The notes beneath the pieces are model-generated. The model was not told where the DNA came from. It worked only from the letters and a program-made list of their open reading frames with translations, and did not search any database. Made by a program: the position numbers and the translations under genes. Below, piece by piece: positions 9,562 through 18,242 of a stretch of 64,000 bases of DNA. Source of the DNA: Bacillus mojavensis RO-H-1 = KCTC 3706 (GTDB taxonomy: Bacteria > Bacillota > Bacilli > Bacillales > Bacillaceae); contig NZ_JH600285.1 of assembly GCF_000245335.1 (NCBI RefSeq), forward strand, positions 62,001-126,000, written 5' to 3'. Every line of letters starts with the position of its first letter. Within the stretch, counting starts at the first letter, position 1.

Positions 9562-10419
9562 ATGACCAGCATTCATGAGGATACAACCATTGGCTATGTC
9601 AAACTCACAATCCGCAGTCTGGAGCGTTCCCTTCAGTTCTACTGCAACGTGATCGGCTTTCAAGTCTTGAATAAGACGGACCGCCAAGCTGAATTAACGG
9701 CTGACGGAAAATGCCCCCTGCTGATTCTGGAAGAAAATCCAAGCGCTGTCGTCTTGCCTGAACGCACGGTAACGGGCCTGTATCACTTTGCGATTCTGCT
9801 GCCCAACAGAAAGGAACTTGGTATCGCACTTGCCCGCTTGATTGAAAACGGGATTGCCCTCGGACAGGGAGACCACGCTGTCAGCGAGGCGCTCTATCTC
9901 TCTGATCCTGACGGAAACGGAATTGAAATGTACGCTGACCGCCCCCGGAGCACTTGGCAGCGGGATCGTGAAGGAAACTATGTCATGACGACAACTGCTG
10001 TCGACATCGAGGGCCTTTTGGAAGAGGCCGGAGAAGAGCGGAAAACAACACTTCCAAACGGTACGGTCATCGGGCACATTCATCTGCATGTCAGCGATCT
10101 GAATGAAGCAAAAGCGTTTTATACAGGTGTATTGGGCTTTGACATTGTCGGAGACTATGCGGACATGTCTGCTCTCTTCGTTTCAGCCGGTGGCTACCAC
10201 CACCATATCGGTTTAAACATTTGGGCGGGAAGAAACGCGCCGCCTAAACCGGCAAATGCCAGCGGACTAGACTATTACACTGTTGTCCTGCCTTATCAAG
10301 AGGAACTCAAACGTGTGGCGGACCGAGTCAAAAACGCTGGATATTCGATTGAAGAAACGGAAAATCATTTTCATGTGAAAGACCCTGTCTCCGGAGCGTT
10401 TATCAAATTTGTGATTTGA
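9562..10419 (+). CDS. catE: Catechol-2,3-dioxygenase CatE (extradiol, VOC superfamily)
   Basis: 285 aa made of four VOC (beta-alpha-beta-beta-beta) modules in two domains. Candidate metal ligands include His in TGLYHFAILL, Glu in DPDGNGIEMY and His in GHIHLHVSD. The last module has Lys (AFIKFV) where classical enzymes have the iron-ligand Glu, so the metal site probably lies between modules 2 and 3. The enzyme opens the ring of catechol next to the diol. It is the second gene of the catDE detoxification operon and ends in a strong terminator. The protein is cytoplasmic. Confidence 0.93.
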   Translation: MTSIHEDTTIGYVKLTIRSLERSLQFYCNVIGFQVLNKTDRQAELTADGKCPLLILEENPSAVVLPERTVTGLYHFAILLPNRKELGIALARLIENGIALGQGDHAVSEALYLSDPDGNGIEMYADRPRSTWQRDREGNYVMTTTAVDIEGLLEEAGEERKTTLPNGTVIGHIHLHVSDLNEAKAFYTGVLGFDIVGDYADMSALFVSAGGYHHHIGLNIWAGRNAPPKPANASGLDYYTVVLPYQEELKRVADRVKNAGYSIEETENHFHVKDPVSGAFIKFVI

Positions 10420-10424
10420 CTGTC

Positions 10425-10461
10425 ATCCCTTTGCCGTAAATAACGGCAGGGGGATTTTTTA
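10425..10461 (+). terminator. Terminator of catDE
   Basis: Stem ATCCCTTTGCCGT/ACGGCAGGGGGAT (one T-G pair) with loop AAATA, then TTTTTATTTTT. Confidence 0.88.
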
Positions 10462-10514
10462 TTTTTGTCCGCCTTGTTATGGTAAGAGAACCAACCTGTA
10501 AGGGGGCGTTAGAC

Positions 10515-10613
10515 ATGGAACTGAACCATCATGTAACGGGCTCAACCGCTTTAAATAGAGCAAAATGGTGCCTTATTTCACACCTATTATTCGGGAGCGA
10601 TGAATCTGAATAA
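10515..10613 (+). CDS. Possible 32-aa peptide or gene relic
   Basis: A short frame starting MELNHHVTGSTALNRAKW and ending GSDESE. It is preceded by a good SD (AAGGGGGCG) 7 nt before the ATG and followed by a weak hairpin plus T run. It lies where strain 168, as I remember it, carries yfiF-yfiI, so it may be a scar of that deletion or a genuine small gene. I do not recognise the peptide. The rest of 10461-10749 shows no other gene. Confidence 0.3.
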   Translation: MELNHHVTGSTALNRAKWCLISHLLFGSDESE

Positions 10614-10626
10614 ATAAGTGAAAGCG

Positions 10627-10660
10627 CCGCATTTGACATAGAGTTCATATGCGGTTTTTT
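10627..10660 (+). terminator. Weak terminator-like hairpin
   Basis: CCGCAT/ATGCGG arms with a long 16-nt loop, followed by TTTTTT. It could end transcription of the small frame at 10515. Confidence 0.45.
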
Positions 10661-10749
10661 AATTCCGGGATTTATCTTCCAGAAACACCTGTAAAAAATA
10701 ACAAGAGGCAGGTATGATAAGAAGGGAATTGCTTATAGGAGTGATGAGC

Positions 10750-11952
10750 GTGAAGGCTCTTTTATTTACAAGAATTTTCACCTTAATGGTGAGCTGTTCG
10801 ATGTATCTGTCCCTCGTAAAGAATGATAATTGGTTTGAATATCTATTTATAGCGTTAGGAGCTGCCGTGTATGCAGCCAATCATTTTCTGCTGAAAATAG
10901 AGAAGTATGACGTCTGGTTTTGTCTGATTGATATTACGGTCGGCTTTTCGTTTGGATTCATGTTTCCCGGCACTGGTTTGTTCATTATTATGCTATGTCC
11001 GGTAGCTGTCGCATTTTTTCTGCGCGGGTTCAATAGAAAAATGGCATGGTCTGTGTTATGTCTTTGCTCCATTTTGTTTTCAATTGTCCTCATTCGTACA
11101 TATCTATTAGTCGGCAATGAATACGTCATGGATCATATCACCAGCATGACATTTGTGGTGTTCTGCGGGGTGGTCGGTAAATTAATCGGCAAACTTCTTG
11201 AAGCACAAGAAACGGCAAAACAGCAGTTTCAGGAACTGACGGATTCGCATCTGGCGCTGTCAGCCGCACACCAGGAGCTGCATTTATATGCGAAGCAGGT
11301 CGAAGAACTCACCGCCATTCACGAGCGGAACAGAATGGCACGGGACATCCATGATACAGTGGGGCACAAAATGACGGCGCTTCTTGTCCAGCTGCAGCTT
11401 CTGCGTGAATGGCAAAAAAGAGACAGCCGAAAAGCGGAAGAGACAGTCGGGGTATGTGAAACGCTTGCCCGTGAAGCGCTTGATGATATCCGCTTATCAG
11501 TACGCACCCTGCAAACGGAGAGCGATCCCTCATTCATTGAATCGCTGAAACAACTGACAGAAGACTTTTACAAAAATGCGGGCGTCACATCAGAACTGAT
11601 GGTCAGCGGCGACCCTGCGCTGGTCCCGCTGTCTCTGCACCCGACTGTGATCAGAACAGTGCAGGAGGCGCTGACAAATGCCAAACGGCACGGCGGCGCC
11701 ACAGCCTGTTCAATCCAGCTTGCCTGCACAACGGACAGCATCAGCCTTGTTATGAAGGATGACGGAAAAGGAAATCCCGAGGCGGCACTCGGCTTTGGCC
11801 TTTTGAATATGAAAAAGCGGGCAGCGGAGCACGGCGGATCGATCCGCTTTGAAAGTGAAACGGATCAAGGATTTACTGTAATCGCCGAATTTTCTTTGGC
11901 CAATAAAAAATGGAGCTTTGGGCCCGCGCAGCAAAAGGAGAGTTTATCATGA
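10750..11952 (+). CDS. lnrJ: Linearmycin-sensing histidine kinase LnrJ (YfiJ)
   Basis: 400 aa from GTG at 10750, 8 nt after the SD AGGAG; ATG 10744 is too close to the SD and ATG 10714 would add 12 residues. Four to five membrane helices fill about residues 1-140, followed by a coiled-coil linker. The HisKA_3 domain has phospho-acceptor His201 (MARDIHDTVGHK), and the HATPase_c domain has NAKRHGG and DDGKGN. It is a NarL/DesK-type kinase that phosphorylates LnrK (overlapping 4 nt downstream). The family member in 168 responds to linearmycins and related polyenes and induces the lnrLMN transporter. Confidence 0.92.
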   Translation: MKALLFTRIFTLMVSCSMYLSLVKNDNWFEYLFIALGAAVYAANHFLLKIEKYDVWFCLIDITVGFSFGFMFPGTGLFIIMLCPVAVAFFLRGFNRKMAWSVLCLCSILFSIVLIRTYLLVGNEYVMDHITSMTFVVFCGVVGKLIGKLLEAQETAKQQFQELTDSHLALSAAHQELHLYAKQVEELTAIHERNRMARDIHDTVGHKMTALLVQLQLLREWQKRDSRKAEETVGVCETLAREALDDIRLSVRTLQTESDPSFIESLKQLTEDFYKNAGVTSELMVSGDPALVPLSLHPTVIRTVQEALTNAKRHGGATACSIQLACTTDSISLVMKDDGKGNPEAALGFGLLNMKKRAAEHGGSIRFESETDQGFTVIAEFSLANKKWSFGPAQQKESLS

Positions 11953-12611
11953 TTAAGATCATCATTACCGACGATCAGGATATCGTCAGGGAAGGGCTGG
12001 CATCCCTGCTTCAGCTCCGAGAAGAACTCGATGTCATCGCCACAGCGCGAAACGGACAGGAAGCCTTTGAAAAGGCGAAAGAGCTGGAACCGGATATCGT
12101 ATTAATGGACATTCGCATGCCGGTGTCCAACGGGGTGGAGGGAACAAAATTGATCACCAGCTCGCTAACGGGCGTAAAGGTGCTGATGCTGACAACCTTT
12201 AAAGATTCAGAGCTGATTGCTGAAGCGCTTGAAGAAGGGGCAAGCGGGTACCTGTTAAAGGACATGTCAGCCGATACAATTGTGAAAGCAGTCATGACTG
12301 TTCAATCAGGCGGAATGGTGCTCCCGCCGGAACTCACAGCCCAAATGCTGAATGAATGGAAACGTGAAAAACAGCTGAAAGGAACGGAAGAGAAAGAAAA
12401 ACCGAAGGAGCTGCACGACTTAACCGAGCGCGAAATGGAAGTGCTGGCTCAGCTCGGGTACGGGCTGAACAATAAAGAAATTGCTGAAACACTGTATATT
12501 ACAGAAGGCACAGTGAAAAATCACGTGTCAAACATTATCAGCAAACTGTCAGTCAGAGACAGAACCCAAGCTGCCATTTATTCCGTCAGACATGGCGTAT
12601 CTGTCTTTTGA
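11949..12611 (+). CDS. lnrK: Response regulator LnrK (YfiK)
   Basis: 220 aa from ATG 11949 with SD AAAGGAGA; the ATG overlaps the lnrJ stop as ATGA. The receiver domain has acidic residues DD (8-9), phospho-acceptor Asp54 (VLMDIRMP) and Lys in LLKDMS. The C-terminal LuxR/NarL HTH (LTEREMEVLAQLGYGLNNKE) binds DNA. Phosphorylated by LnrJ, it activates lnrLMN expression. A terminator separates the regulatory pair from the transporter genes. Confidence 0.95.
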   Translation: MIKIIITDDQDIVREGLASLLQLREELDVIATARNGQEAFEKAKELEPDIVLMDIRMPVSNGVEGTKLITSSLTGVKVLMLTTFKDSELIAEALEEGASGYLLKDMSADTIVKAVMTVQSGGMVLPPELTAQMLNEWKREKQLKGTEEKEKPKELHDLTEREMEVLAQLGYGLNNKEIAETLYITEGTVKNHVSNIISKLSVRDRTQAAIYSVRHGVSVF

Positions 12612-12641
12612 TAGATGACGTTTGGCATATGCGTTACCTTG

Positions 12642-12668
12642 AAAAGGCCTGCCGCAGGCCTTTTTTTT
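12642..12668 (+). terminator. Terminator after lnrJK
   Basis: GC-rich palindrome AAAGGCCTGC-CGCAGGCCTTT followed by eight T residues. Confidence 0.88.
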
Positions 12669-12754
12669 ATGCCTGATGTTCTATCCGGCGCCACATGTTT
12701 TACACTCTCATCTCTTCTACAATGGCAATGGGATAAAAAAAGGAGTGAAACGGC

Positions 12755-13690
12755 GTGCTTCAAGCAGAAAATATCAAAAAGGCATACGGAAAAAAAACAA
12801 TTGTCAAAGGAATCTCTTTTTCCTTGAAAAAGGGTGAGTCGTTCGGACTGCTCGGACCGAACGGAGCGGGGAAGTCCACAACCATTTCTATGATTTCCGG
12901 ACTCGTGCCGCTTAACGGTGGAGAGATTACAGTCGGCGGGTATGTCATCGGCAAAGACACGAACAAAGCCAAACAAAAAATCGGCATCGTCCCGCAGGAA
13001 ATCGCCCTGTACCCGACACTGACGGCTCAAGAAAATCTCGTATTCTGGGGGAAAATGTATGGACTCACGCATGGAGAGGCCAAAAAAAGATCAGCAGAAG
13101 TCCTTGAGTATGTCGGACTGACTGAGCGTGCTAAAGAGAAAATCGAAACCTTCTCAGGCGGAATGAAACGGAGAATCAATATCGGCGCCGCCCTTATGCA
13201 TAAGCCTGAGCTGCTAATCATGGATGAACCGACCGTCGGCATCGACCCCCAATCGAGAAATCATATTTTAGAAACAGTCAAACAGCTCAACGAAACAGGC
13301 ATGACTGTGATCTATACGAGTCACTACATGGAAGAGGTCGAGTATTTATGCGACCGGATCGGCATTATTGATCAGGGAGAAATGATTGCGATCGGCACGA
13401 AAACCGATTTGTGCAGCCGCCTTGGAGGAGACACGATCATCCAGATGACTGTCAGCAGGGCAGATGAAGGGTTCCTTTCTGCTGTCCGCTCTCTTGCCCA
13501 TGTGAATGATGTGACAGTGAATGAATCTGAGCTCAAAATTGAGGTTGCTGCGGCGCACCATGAGAAAGTAGTCACCAGCCTGCTCACGGAAGCCGCTGCC
13601 CATCAAACGAATCTCCTGTCTCTCCAGGTTCAGGAGCCAAATCTGGAACGGCTGTTTCTGAATCTGACCGGCCGCACATTGCGGGATTAG
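12755..13690 (+). CDS. lnrL: Linearmycin-resistance ABC transporter ATPase LnrL (YfiL)
   Basis: 311 aa from GTG with SD AAGGAGTG. It has Walker [11 protein letters not shown]-loop IVPQEIAL, signature FSGGMKRR, Walker B LLIMDEPT and an H-loop in TSHYMEE. This is the DrrA-type drug-export ATPase layout, with a C-terminal ~80-residue extension. It energises the two ABC-2 permeases LnrM and LnrN encoded next. The complex protects the membrane from linearmycins and is induced through LnrJK. Confidence 0.94.
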   Translation: MLQAENIKKAYGKKTIVKGISFSLKKGESFGLLGPNGAGKSTTISMISGLVPLNGGEITVGGYVIGKDTNKAKQKIGIVPQEIALYPTLTAQENLVFWGKMYGLTHGEAKKRSAEVLEYVGLTERAKEKIETFSGGMKRRINIGAALMHKPELLIMDEPTVGIDPQSRNHILETVKQLNETGMTVIYTSHYMEEVEYLCDRIGIIDQGEMIAIGTKTDLCSRLGGDTIIQMTVSRADEGFLSAVRSLAHVNDVTVNESELKIEVAAAHHEKVVTSLLTEAAAHQTNLLSLQVQEPNLERLFLNLTGRTLRD

Positions 13691-13701
13691 GAGGGACGGC
13701 G

Positions 13702-14889
13702 ATGAAAAAAGCAATATGGATCGCATGGAAAGATGTCAAAATCAGAATCACGGACAAAAAAGGGTTTATGATGCTTATCCTAATGCCGCTGATCTTAACA
13801 GCCATCTTAGGGGCCGCTCTTGGATCAATCCTTGGAGGCAGCGAGATTGATGAAATCAAAGTCGGCTATGTCCAGTCTGATCTGTCAGGCGCATCGAAGA
13901 TGTTTAAAACAGATGTACTTGAAAAAATGAAGATGATTAAGGTCACAGAAGCCGGCAGTAAAAAGGAAATGAAAAAGCTGCTGGCGGAAAAGAAAATTGA
14001 TGTCGGAATTGCCGTCCCGGCACATTGGGGATCCGGCAAGAAACCGGCCGCTGTCTATGCTGGCACTGATCAGGAATTAAAAGGCTCTATCATAGAAACG
14101 GCTGCAGTGTCTTTTATAGATCAATACAAGGCGGTCCGAGAAGCGTCATCCGCCTCAATGGAATATGTCACCAAGACGGAAGCCGCAAAACAAGGAAAGC
14201 TCAATCCTTCACTCATTGCAGAAAACCTTGCTAAGACGCTTGAAAAAGAAGCGGGTGCCAGGCTTGCTGTTACAGAGAAATCAGTCGGCACAAAAGAAGT
14301 TACCAGTTTTCAATACTATTCGGCGGCAATGCTATGCATGTTTATGCTGTTTCATATGACGGTCGGCGCGAAATCATTTTTGCTGGAAAAGGAAACGGAA
14401 ACCCTTGCCAGACTGCTTCTGACGCCTGCACAAAAATACGCCATTCTCTTCGGGAAGTGGCTCGGAACCTATTTGTTTGCCATTATACAATTTTTCATTT
14501 TTCTTATTGTAACCATCAATGTTTTTGATGTGGACTGGGGAGACAATCTCTTGTTCGTGAGTGTGCTAGGGCTGTCTTACGCAGCAGCTGTATCCGGCAT
14601 TTCAATGCTTCTTGCATCATGCCTCAGCGATATGAAGTCAGCGGATGTTTTAGGCGGTTTTGGGATACAGGTGCTTGCCGTTCTCGGCGGTTCTATGCTT
14701 CCGCTTTATCAATTTCCGGATTTCCTGCAGTCTGTTTCAAAGGCGGTGCCAAATCGATGGGCGCTCGAAGGCTTTCTTTCCTTAATGGAGGGGGGAGGCT
14801 GGGCTGAACTTCAAACGCCGGTCCTTCTTTTTGCGGCAATCGGCCTTTGTTCACTGGCTGTTGGCATCAGAAGACTTCACACAAGATAA
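13702..14889 (+). CDS. lnrM: Linearmycin-resistance ABC-2 permease LnrM (YfiM)
   Basis: 395 aa, ABC-2 type. An N-terminal helix (about 20-45) is followed by a ~190-residue extracytoplasmic domain and then five to six helices. The conserved stretch [21 protein letters not shown] lies between the second and third helices. It starts at ATG with SD AGGAGG, 11 nt after lnrL. It pairs with LnrN to form the transmembrane pore. Codon use and spacing are those of a co-transcribed gene. Confidence 0.92.
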   Translation: MKKAIWIAWKDVKIRITDKKGFMMLILMPLILTAILGAALGSILGGSEIDEIKVGYVQSDLSGASKMFKTDVLEKMKMIKVTEAGSKKEMKKLLAEKKIDVGIAVPAHWGSGKKPAAVYAGTDQELKGSIIETAAVSFIDQYKAVREASSASMEYVTKTEAAKQGKLNPSLIAENLAKTLEKEAGARLAVTEKSVGTKEVTSFQYYSAAMLCMFMLFHMTVGAKSFLLEKETETLARLLLTPAQKYAILFGKWLGTYLFAIIQFFIFLIVTINVFDVDWGDNLLFVSVLGLSYAAAVSGISMLLASCLSDMKSADVLGGFGIQVLAVLGGSMLPLYQFPDFLQSVSKAVPNRWALEGFLSLMEGGGWAELQTPVLLFAAIGLCSLAVGIRRLHTR

Positions 14890-14903
14890 GGAGGTAAAAC
14901 ACG

Positions 14904-16061
14904 GTAGAAAAAATCATAGCCATTTGTGGCGTTGAGCTTTCTCTCATTTTCAAGAAGCCGCAGAACTATTTGATGATGTTCGCTGCCCCGCTGCTGCTGA
15001 CCTTGGTATTCGGCGGTCTGCTCGGCGGAAATGATGATAAGGTGCGGCTTGCGATCGTCGATCAGGATGATACGCTTCTTTCGCAGCATTATATCCGGGA
15101 GCTCAAGCAACTTGATGATATGTATACCTTTCAAACGATGTCTAAAAGCAAAGCTTCAGAAAAACTGAAACAAAAGAAAATTGCCGGAGTCATCACCCTT
15201 TCCCGCACTTTCCAAGAGAAGCTTGAAAAAGGCGAGAAGCCGGAGCTGGTCTTCAGCCACGGTCCAGAACTAACAGGAGCGCCCGTTGCTAAACAGTATG
15301 CCGAAAGCAAGCTGGCAAAGCTCAACATTCAGGTAACCGCGGCAAAAACGGCGGCCGAGGCGGCGGGGGAGAGCTGGAAGTCGGCTTATAAAACGGTAAT
15401 CGCCAAAGATCATAGAGATAGCGCTCCAGCTGTAAAACGGGAATCTCTCAATGATAAAAAAGAAGGCAAGGGCGTAAGTGACACAGCTTCACGAGCTGCA
15501 GGCTTTTCCATTCTGTTTGTAATGCTGACAATGATGGGGGCAGCGGGCACGATATTAGAAGCGCGAAAAAGCGGTGTTTGGCAGAGACTGCTCACCGCGT
15601 CTGTCAGCCGCGCGGAAATTGGAGCGGGGTATGTGCTGTCGTTCTTTGTGATTGGCTGGATTCAATTTGGAATGCTGCTTCTCGCATCCCATTGGCTGTT
15701 CGGAATCAGCTGGGGCAATCCGGCTGCGCTGATCGTGTTAGTATCCTTTTTTCTGTTTGCAGTCGTGGGTATCGGGCTGATGATTGCTGCCCATGTCAGA
15801 ACACCAGAACAGCAGCTCGCTTTCGGCAACTTATTCGTTATTGCGACGTGTATGGTAAGCGGAATGTATTGGCCGATAGAAATTGAGCCGAAGCTGATGC
15901 AGTCCATTGCTGACTTTCTCCCGCAAAAGTGGGCGATGAGCGGACTGACAGAAATTATCGCTAACGGGGCAAACATCACGGATATACTCGGCATTTGCAG
16001 CATCTTGTTTGCTTTCGCAGCTGTCACCTTCACAGTGGGGCTGAAAGCGCTCCGAACGTAA
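14904..16061 (+). CDS. lnrN: Linearmycin-resistance ABC-2 permease LnrN (YfiN), start codon lost
   Basis: The reading frame matches a 385-aa ABC-2 permease beginning EKIIAICGVELSLIFKK, with an N-terminal helix, a large outer domain and five to six C-terminal helices. The codon at the expected start (14904) is GTA, which is not an initiation codon, although a perfect SD (AAGGAGG, 14888-14894) stands 9 nt upstream. Alternatives are ACG at 14901 (6 nt from the SD, a rare start) or TTG at 14970, which would drop 22 residues and has no good SD. Either this is a G-to-A change (error or mutation) or a rare start is used. The gene follows lnrM and ends in a terminator. Confidence 0.85.
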   Translation, partial: VEKIIAICGVELSLIFKKPQNYLMMFAAPLLLTLVFGGLLGGNDDKVRLAIVDQDDTLLSQHYIRELKQLDDMYTFQTMSKSKASEKLKQKKIAGVITLSRTFQEKLEKGEKPELVFSHGPELTGAPVAKQYAESKLAKLNIQVTAAKTAAEAAGESWKSAYKTVIAKDHRDSAPAVKRESLNDKKEGKGVSDTASRAAGFSILFVMLTMMGAAGTILEARKSGVWQRLLTASVSRAEIGAGYVLSFFVIGWIQFGMLLLASHWLFGISWGNPAALIVLVSFFLFAVVGIGLMIAAHVRTPEQQLAFGNLFVIATCMVSGMYWPIEIEPKLMQSIADFLPQKWAMSGLTEIIANGANITDILGICSILFAFAAVTFTVGLKALRT

Positions 16062-16091
16062 AAGCATCCGCCTCCGGGCAGATGCTTTTTA
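16061..16091 (+). terminator. Terminator of lnrLMN
   Basis: AAAGCATC/GATGCTTT stem followed by TTTTTA. Confidence 0.82.
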
Positions 16092-16169
16092 TCATTATAT
16101 CTTGTTTTCTGTCAGGTTCAGTCTCTGTTCCAGATGTTGTTTGACGGACGGCCAGTCACTCTCGATCAT

Positions 16170-16733
16170 TTAAGGCCGCTCTTGGGTATCCTCTTGTATC
16201 ATGGCTGAAATATGCTCCAGCCAAGAAACGTAGGTTTTCTCCCGCTCCAGCGCTTTCGTCAGCACAAGGTAGTGGCCGAAATCCGGTGAAGAAAACGACA
16301 TCGGCTCTGCTGATGCCATTAGCTTTTCATAGCTCCTTTGCAGGTCAGCGAGCTTCTCCTTGCGCTTCAGCAGCTGGTCTGTAAACAAGTCGGCTGCCTC
16401 TTGGCGTGACAGAGAAGAAATGAAATAAGCCTTCAGCATAAATTCATCCTTCACTGTTTCCGGAATAGGATGGTGGCGGGTCAGCCACGCGTGCAGTTCC
16501 TGTTTTCCGCTGTCAGTCAGGGTATACATTTTTTTCTCAAGTTTTGTGCCCTGAATCGTTGTCCGGAATGTGATAAAGCCTTCATCTGTCAGCTTTTTGA
16601 GCTCAGGATAAATCTGGCTGTGCTTGGCGCTCCAAAACTGGCCGAGCTCCGCTTTGAAATAACTTGTAATATCATACCCGCTCAATTCGCCTTTTCGTAA
16701 AAGCCCTAATATGGCGTATTTTAATACTCTCAT
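16170..16733 (-). CDS. padR: PadR, phenolic-acid-responsive repressor
   Basis: 187 aa. The N-terminal winged helix (YAILGLLRKGELSGYDIT, then HSQIYPELKKLTDEGFI) is followed by a C-terminal helical dimerisation domain with conserved Trp (SWLEHI). PadR represses padC, the phenolic acid decarboxylase gene, and releases DNA on p-coumaric or ferulic acid; padC is not in the window. The C-terminus is a few residues longer than the 182 aa I recall for 168. Directly after the stop the frame continues MIESDWPSVKQHL for 24 codons, so the stop may be recent. Confidence 0.93.
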   Translation of the reverse strand: MRVLKYAILGLLRKGELSGYDITSYFKAELGQFWSAKHSQIYPELKKLTDEGFITFRTTIQGTKLEKKMYTLTDSGKQELHAWLTRHHPIPETVKDEFMLKAYFISSLSRQEAADLFTDQLLKRKEKLADLQRSYEKLMASAEPMSFSSPDFGHYLVLTKALEREKTYVSWLEHISAMIQEDTQERP

Positions 16734-17075
16734 GCTGTCCTCCGTGTCTATGGCTGTTTTTGCAAACCAGAAGTTTTCTCAATGCCCTGCCGCAAATCGT
16801 ATCATTCTTTTCTCTTATACCAGGAAAACAAAATTGAATTCCTTCTTGAAACTTGTCCTATATCAAATAGTCATTGCCATCTCATGTCTAGCTTTCATCT
16901 GTTCTCTATATTATAGGAAAGGGAGGCTGGGAACACAACCGCATGTCTCCTACGCTTATTGTCCTTTCAAGTTGCTATCGAGTGTATGAATCAAGTGTAC
17001 TGCAGACAACTGCCATCGACAGGTTTATGCTTATTTCAAAATAATAGAGAAATTGAAGATTCTGATAAGTTTATA

Positions 17076-17104
17076 TTTACCAAGTTTAAATTTAATTGTA
17101 TAAT
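17076..17104 (+). promoter_or_regulatory. lipB promoter
   Basis: -35 TTTACC (17076-17081), 17-bp spacer, -10 TATAAT (17099-17104). The rest of 16734-17075 is AT-rich DNA upstream of padR and lipB with no recognisable gene. Confidence 0.75.
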
Positions 17105-17140
17105 CATTCTGGTAAATACATAATTGAGGAGAAACGGAAA

Positions 17141-17772
17141 ATGAAAAGATTACTTATTGCATCATCTATTTGTCTATCATTGATTTTGTCTATTCTAGCC
17201 GCTCCGCCTTCAAGTGCAAAAGCGGAAACAGCACATAATCCTGTTGTTCTTGTTCATGGGATTAGCGGCGCGTCATACAATTTTTTTGCTATTAAAAATT
17301 ACTTAATCTCTCAAGGCTGGCAAAGCAATAAACTATATGCGATTGATTTTTATGATAAGACAGGGAATAACCTAAATAACGGGCCGCAGCTTGCTGCATA
17401 TATTGATCGTGTTTTAAAAGAAACAGGAGCAAAAAAGTAGATATTGTGGCTCATAGCATGGGAGGAGCCAATACTCTATACTATATAAAATACTTAGGCG
17501 GGGGCAATAAGATTCAAAATGTTGTCACGCTTGGAGGAGCTAATGGTTTAGTGTCATCTGTTGCGCTGCCTGGTACAGATCCTAATCAAAAGATTCTCTA
17601 TACATCAATCTACAGTCTAAATGATGAAATTGTCATCAATAGCTTGTCTCGATTACAAGGAGCCAGAAACATCCAGCTTTATGGCATCGGCCATATTGGC
17701 TTGCTTTCTAATAGCCAAGTCAACGCCTATATCAAAGAAGGATTAAATGGCGGGGGACTAAATACGAACTGA
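17141..17772 (+). pseudogene. lipB: Extracellular lipase/esterase LipB, single-base frameshift
   Basis: Restoring one A in the A6 run at 17431-17436 gives exactly 210 aa, the full length of LipB (EstB). The first part has a signal peptide (MKRLLIASS to AKA, about 30 residues) and the oxyanion stretch VVLVHGISG. The second part, in another frame, carries the catalytic nucleophile motif AHSMGG, and the family Asp and His (GIGHIGLL). LipB is a minimal lidless alpha/beta hydrolase cleaving short to medium acyl esters outside the cell. As written, translation ends at TAG 17438, before the catalytic Ser. Start ATG 17141 has SD GAGGAG. Error, mutation or slippage cannot be told apart here. Confidence 0.88.
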
Positions 17773-17795
17773 TGCCTCGGGGTATGAGCTAGATT

Positions 17796-17827
17796 AAACC
17801 TGCTGTTCATGACAGCAGGTTTTTTGT
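17796..17827 (+). terminator. Terminator of lipB
   Basis: 11-bp stem AAACCTGCTGT/ACAGCAGGTTT, loop TCATG, then a T run. Confidence 0.9.
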
Positions 17828-17871
17828 TTTCTGACAGATTGAGGAATTCAGAACCTAGAGTAAGCGGTTAT

Positions 17872-18054
17872 TCAGCTTCCATATTCCAGCTCAACCACTT
17901 CTTTACTGAAGCTTTTCGCAAATGCGGGAGCCCCACCGCCTTCAGGACAAATTGTCCCTTCCGTAACGCCAGCTTTTTTAACGTATTTCACTCGGGAATG
18001 CTGAAATCGAATTGGATTATTATCAAAAGGTGAACAGGACACTGTTCCCGCGCG
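17872..18054 (-). other. Possible gene relic on the minus strand
   Basis: An open frame of about 60 codons (17872-18054) has coding-like composition: KYVKKAGVTEGTICPEGG, then APAFAKSFSKEVVELEYGS before TGA. No convincing start or SD is present; a GTG at 18042 is the only candidate. I do not recognise the family. It may be the C-terminal remnant of a lost gene. Outside this relic and the dyad at 18129, the 470-bp gap 17773-18242 shows nothing else. Confidence 0.3.
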
Positions 18055-18128
18055 TCAAGCATAGCAGCCCGGCTGTACGGGACAAATGGCTGAGGGTGGT
18101 ATACAAAAAGTTATGGATTTTTATGGGT

Positions 18129-18158
18129 CTTAGTCTTTCATGCATACTGAAAGATAAG
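18129..18158. repeat. Inverted repeat upstream of yfiQ
   Basis: CTTA-g-TCTTTCA and TGAAAGATAAG form an 11-bp dyad with one bulged base around TGCATAC. It lies ~85 bp before yfiQ with no T run, so it is a possible operator or 5'-leader hairpin. Confidence 0.35.
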
Positions 18159-18242
18159 AAATCAGGCACTTTTTTCAATTGAAGCAGGTGTGTTATGGTA
18201 CAACCATCGATTTCTAAAAATTTGAAATAAAGGAGCGCTGTT

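Noticed and set aside
12699..12723. TTTACA and TACAAT before lnrL as a promoter
   Set aside because: The spacing is 13 bp, too short for a sigma-A promoter; the true lnrL promoter was not resolved.
12615..12827. Open frame between lnrK and lnrL
   Set aside because: It spans a terminator and runs out of frame into lnrL.
17809..18033. 74-codon plus-strand frame after lipB
   Set aside because: It starts in the lipB terminator; the minus-strand frame in the same place has better coding character.
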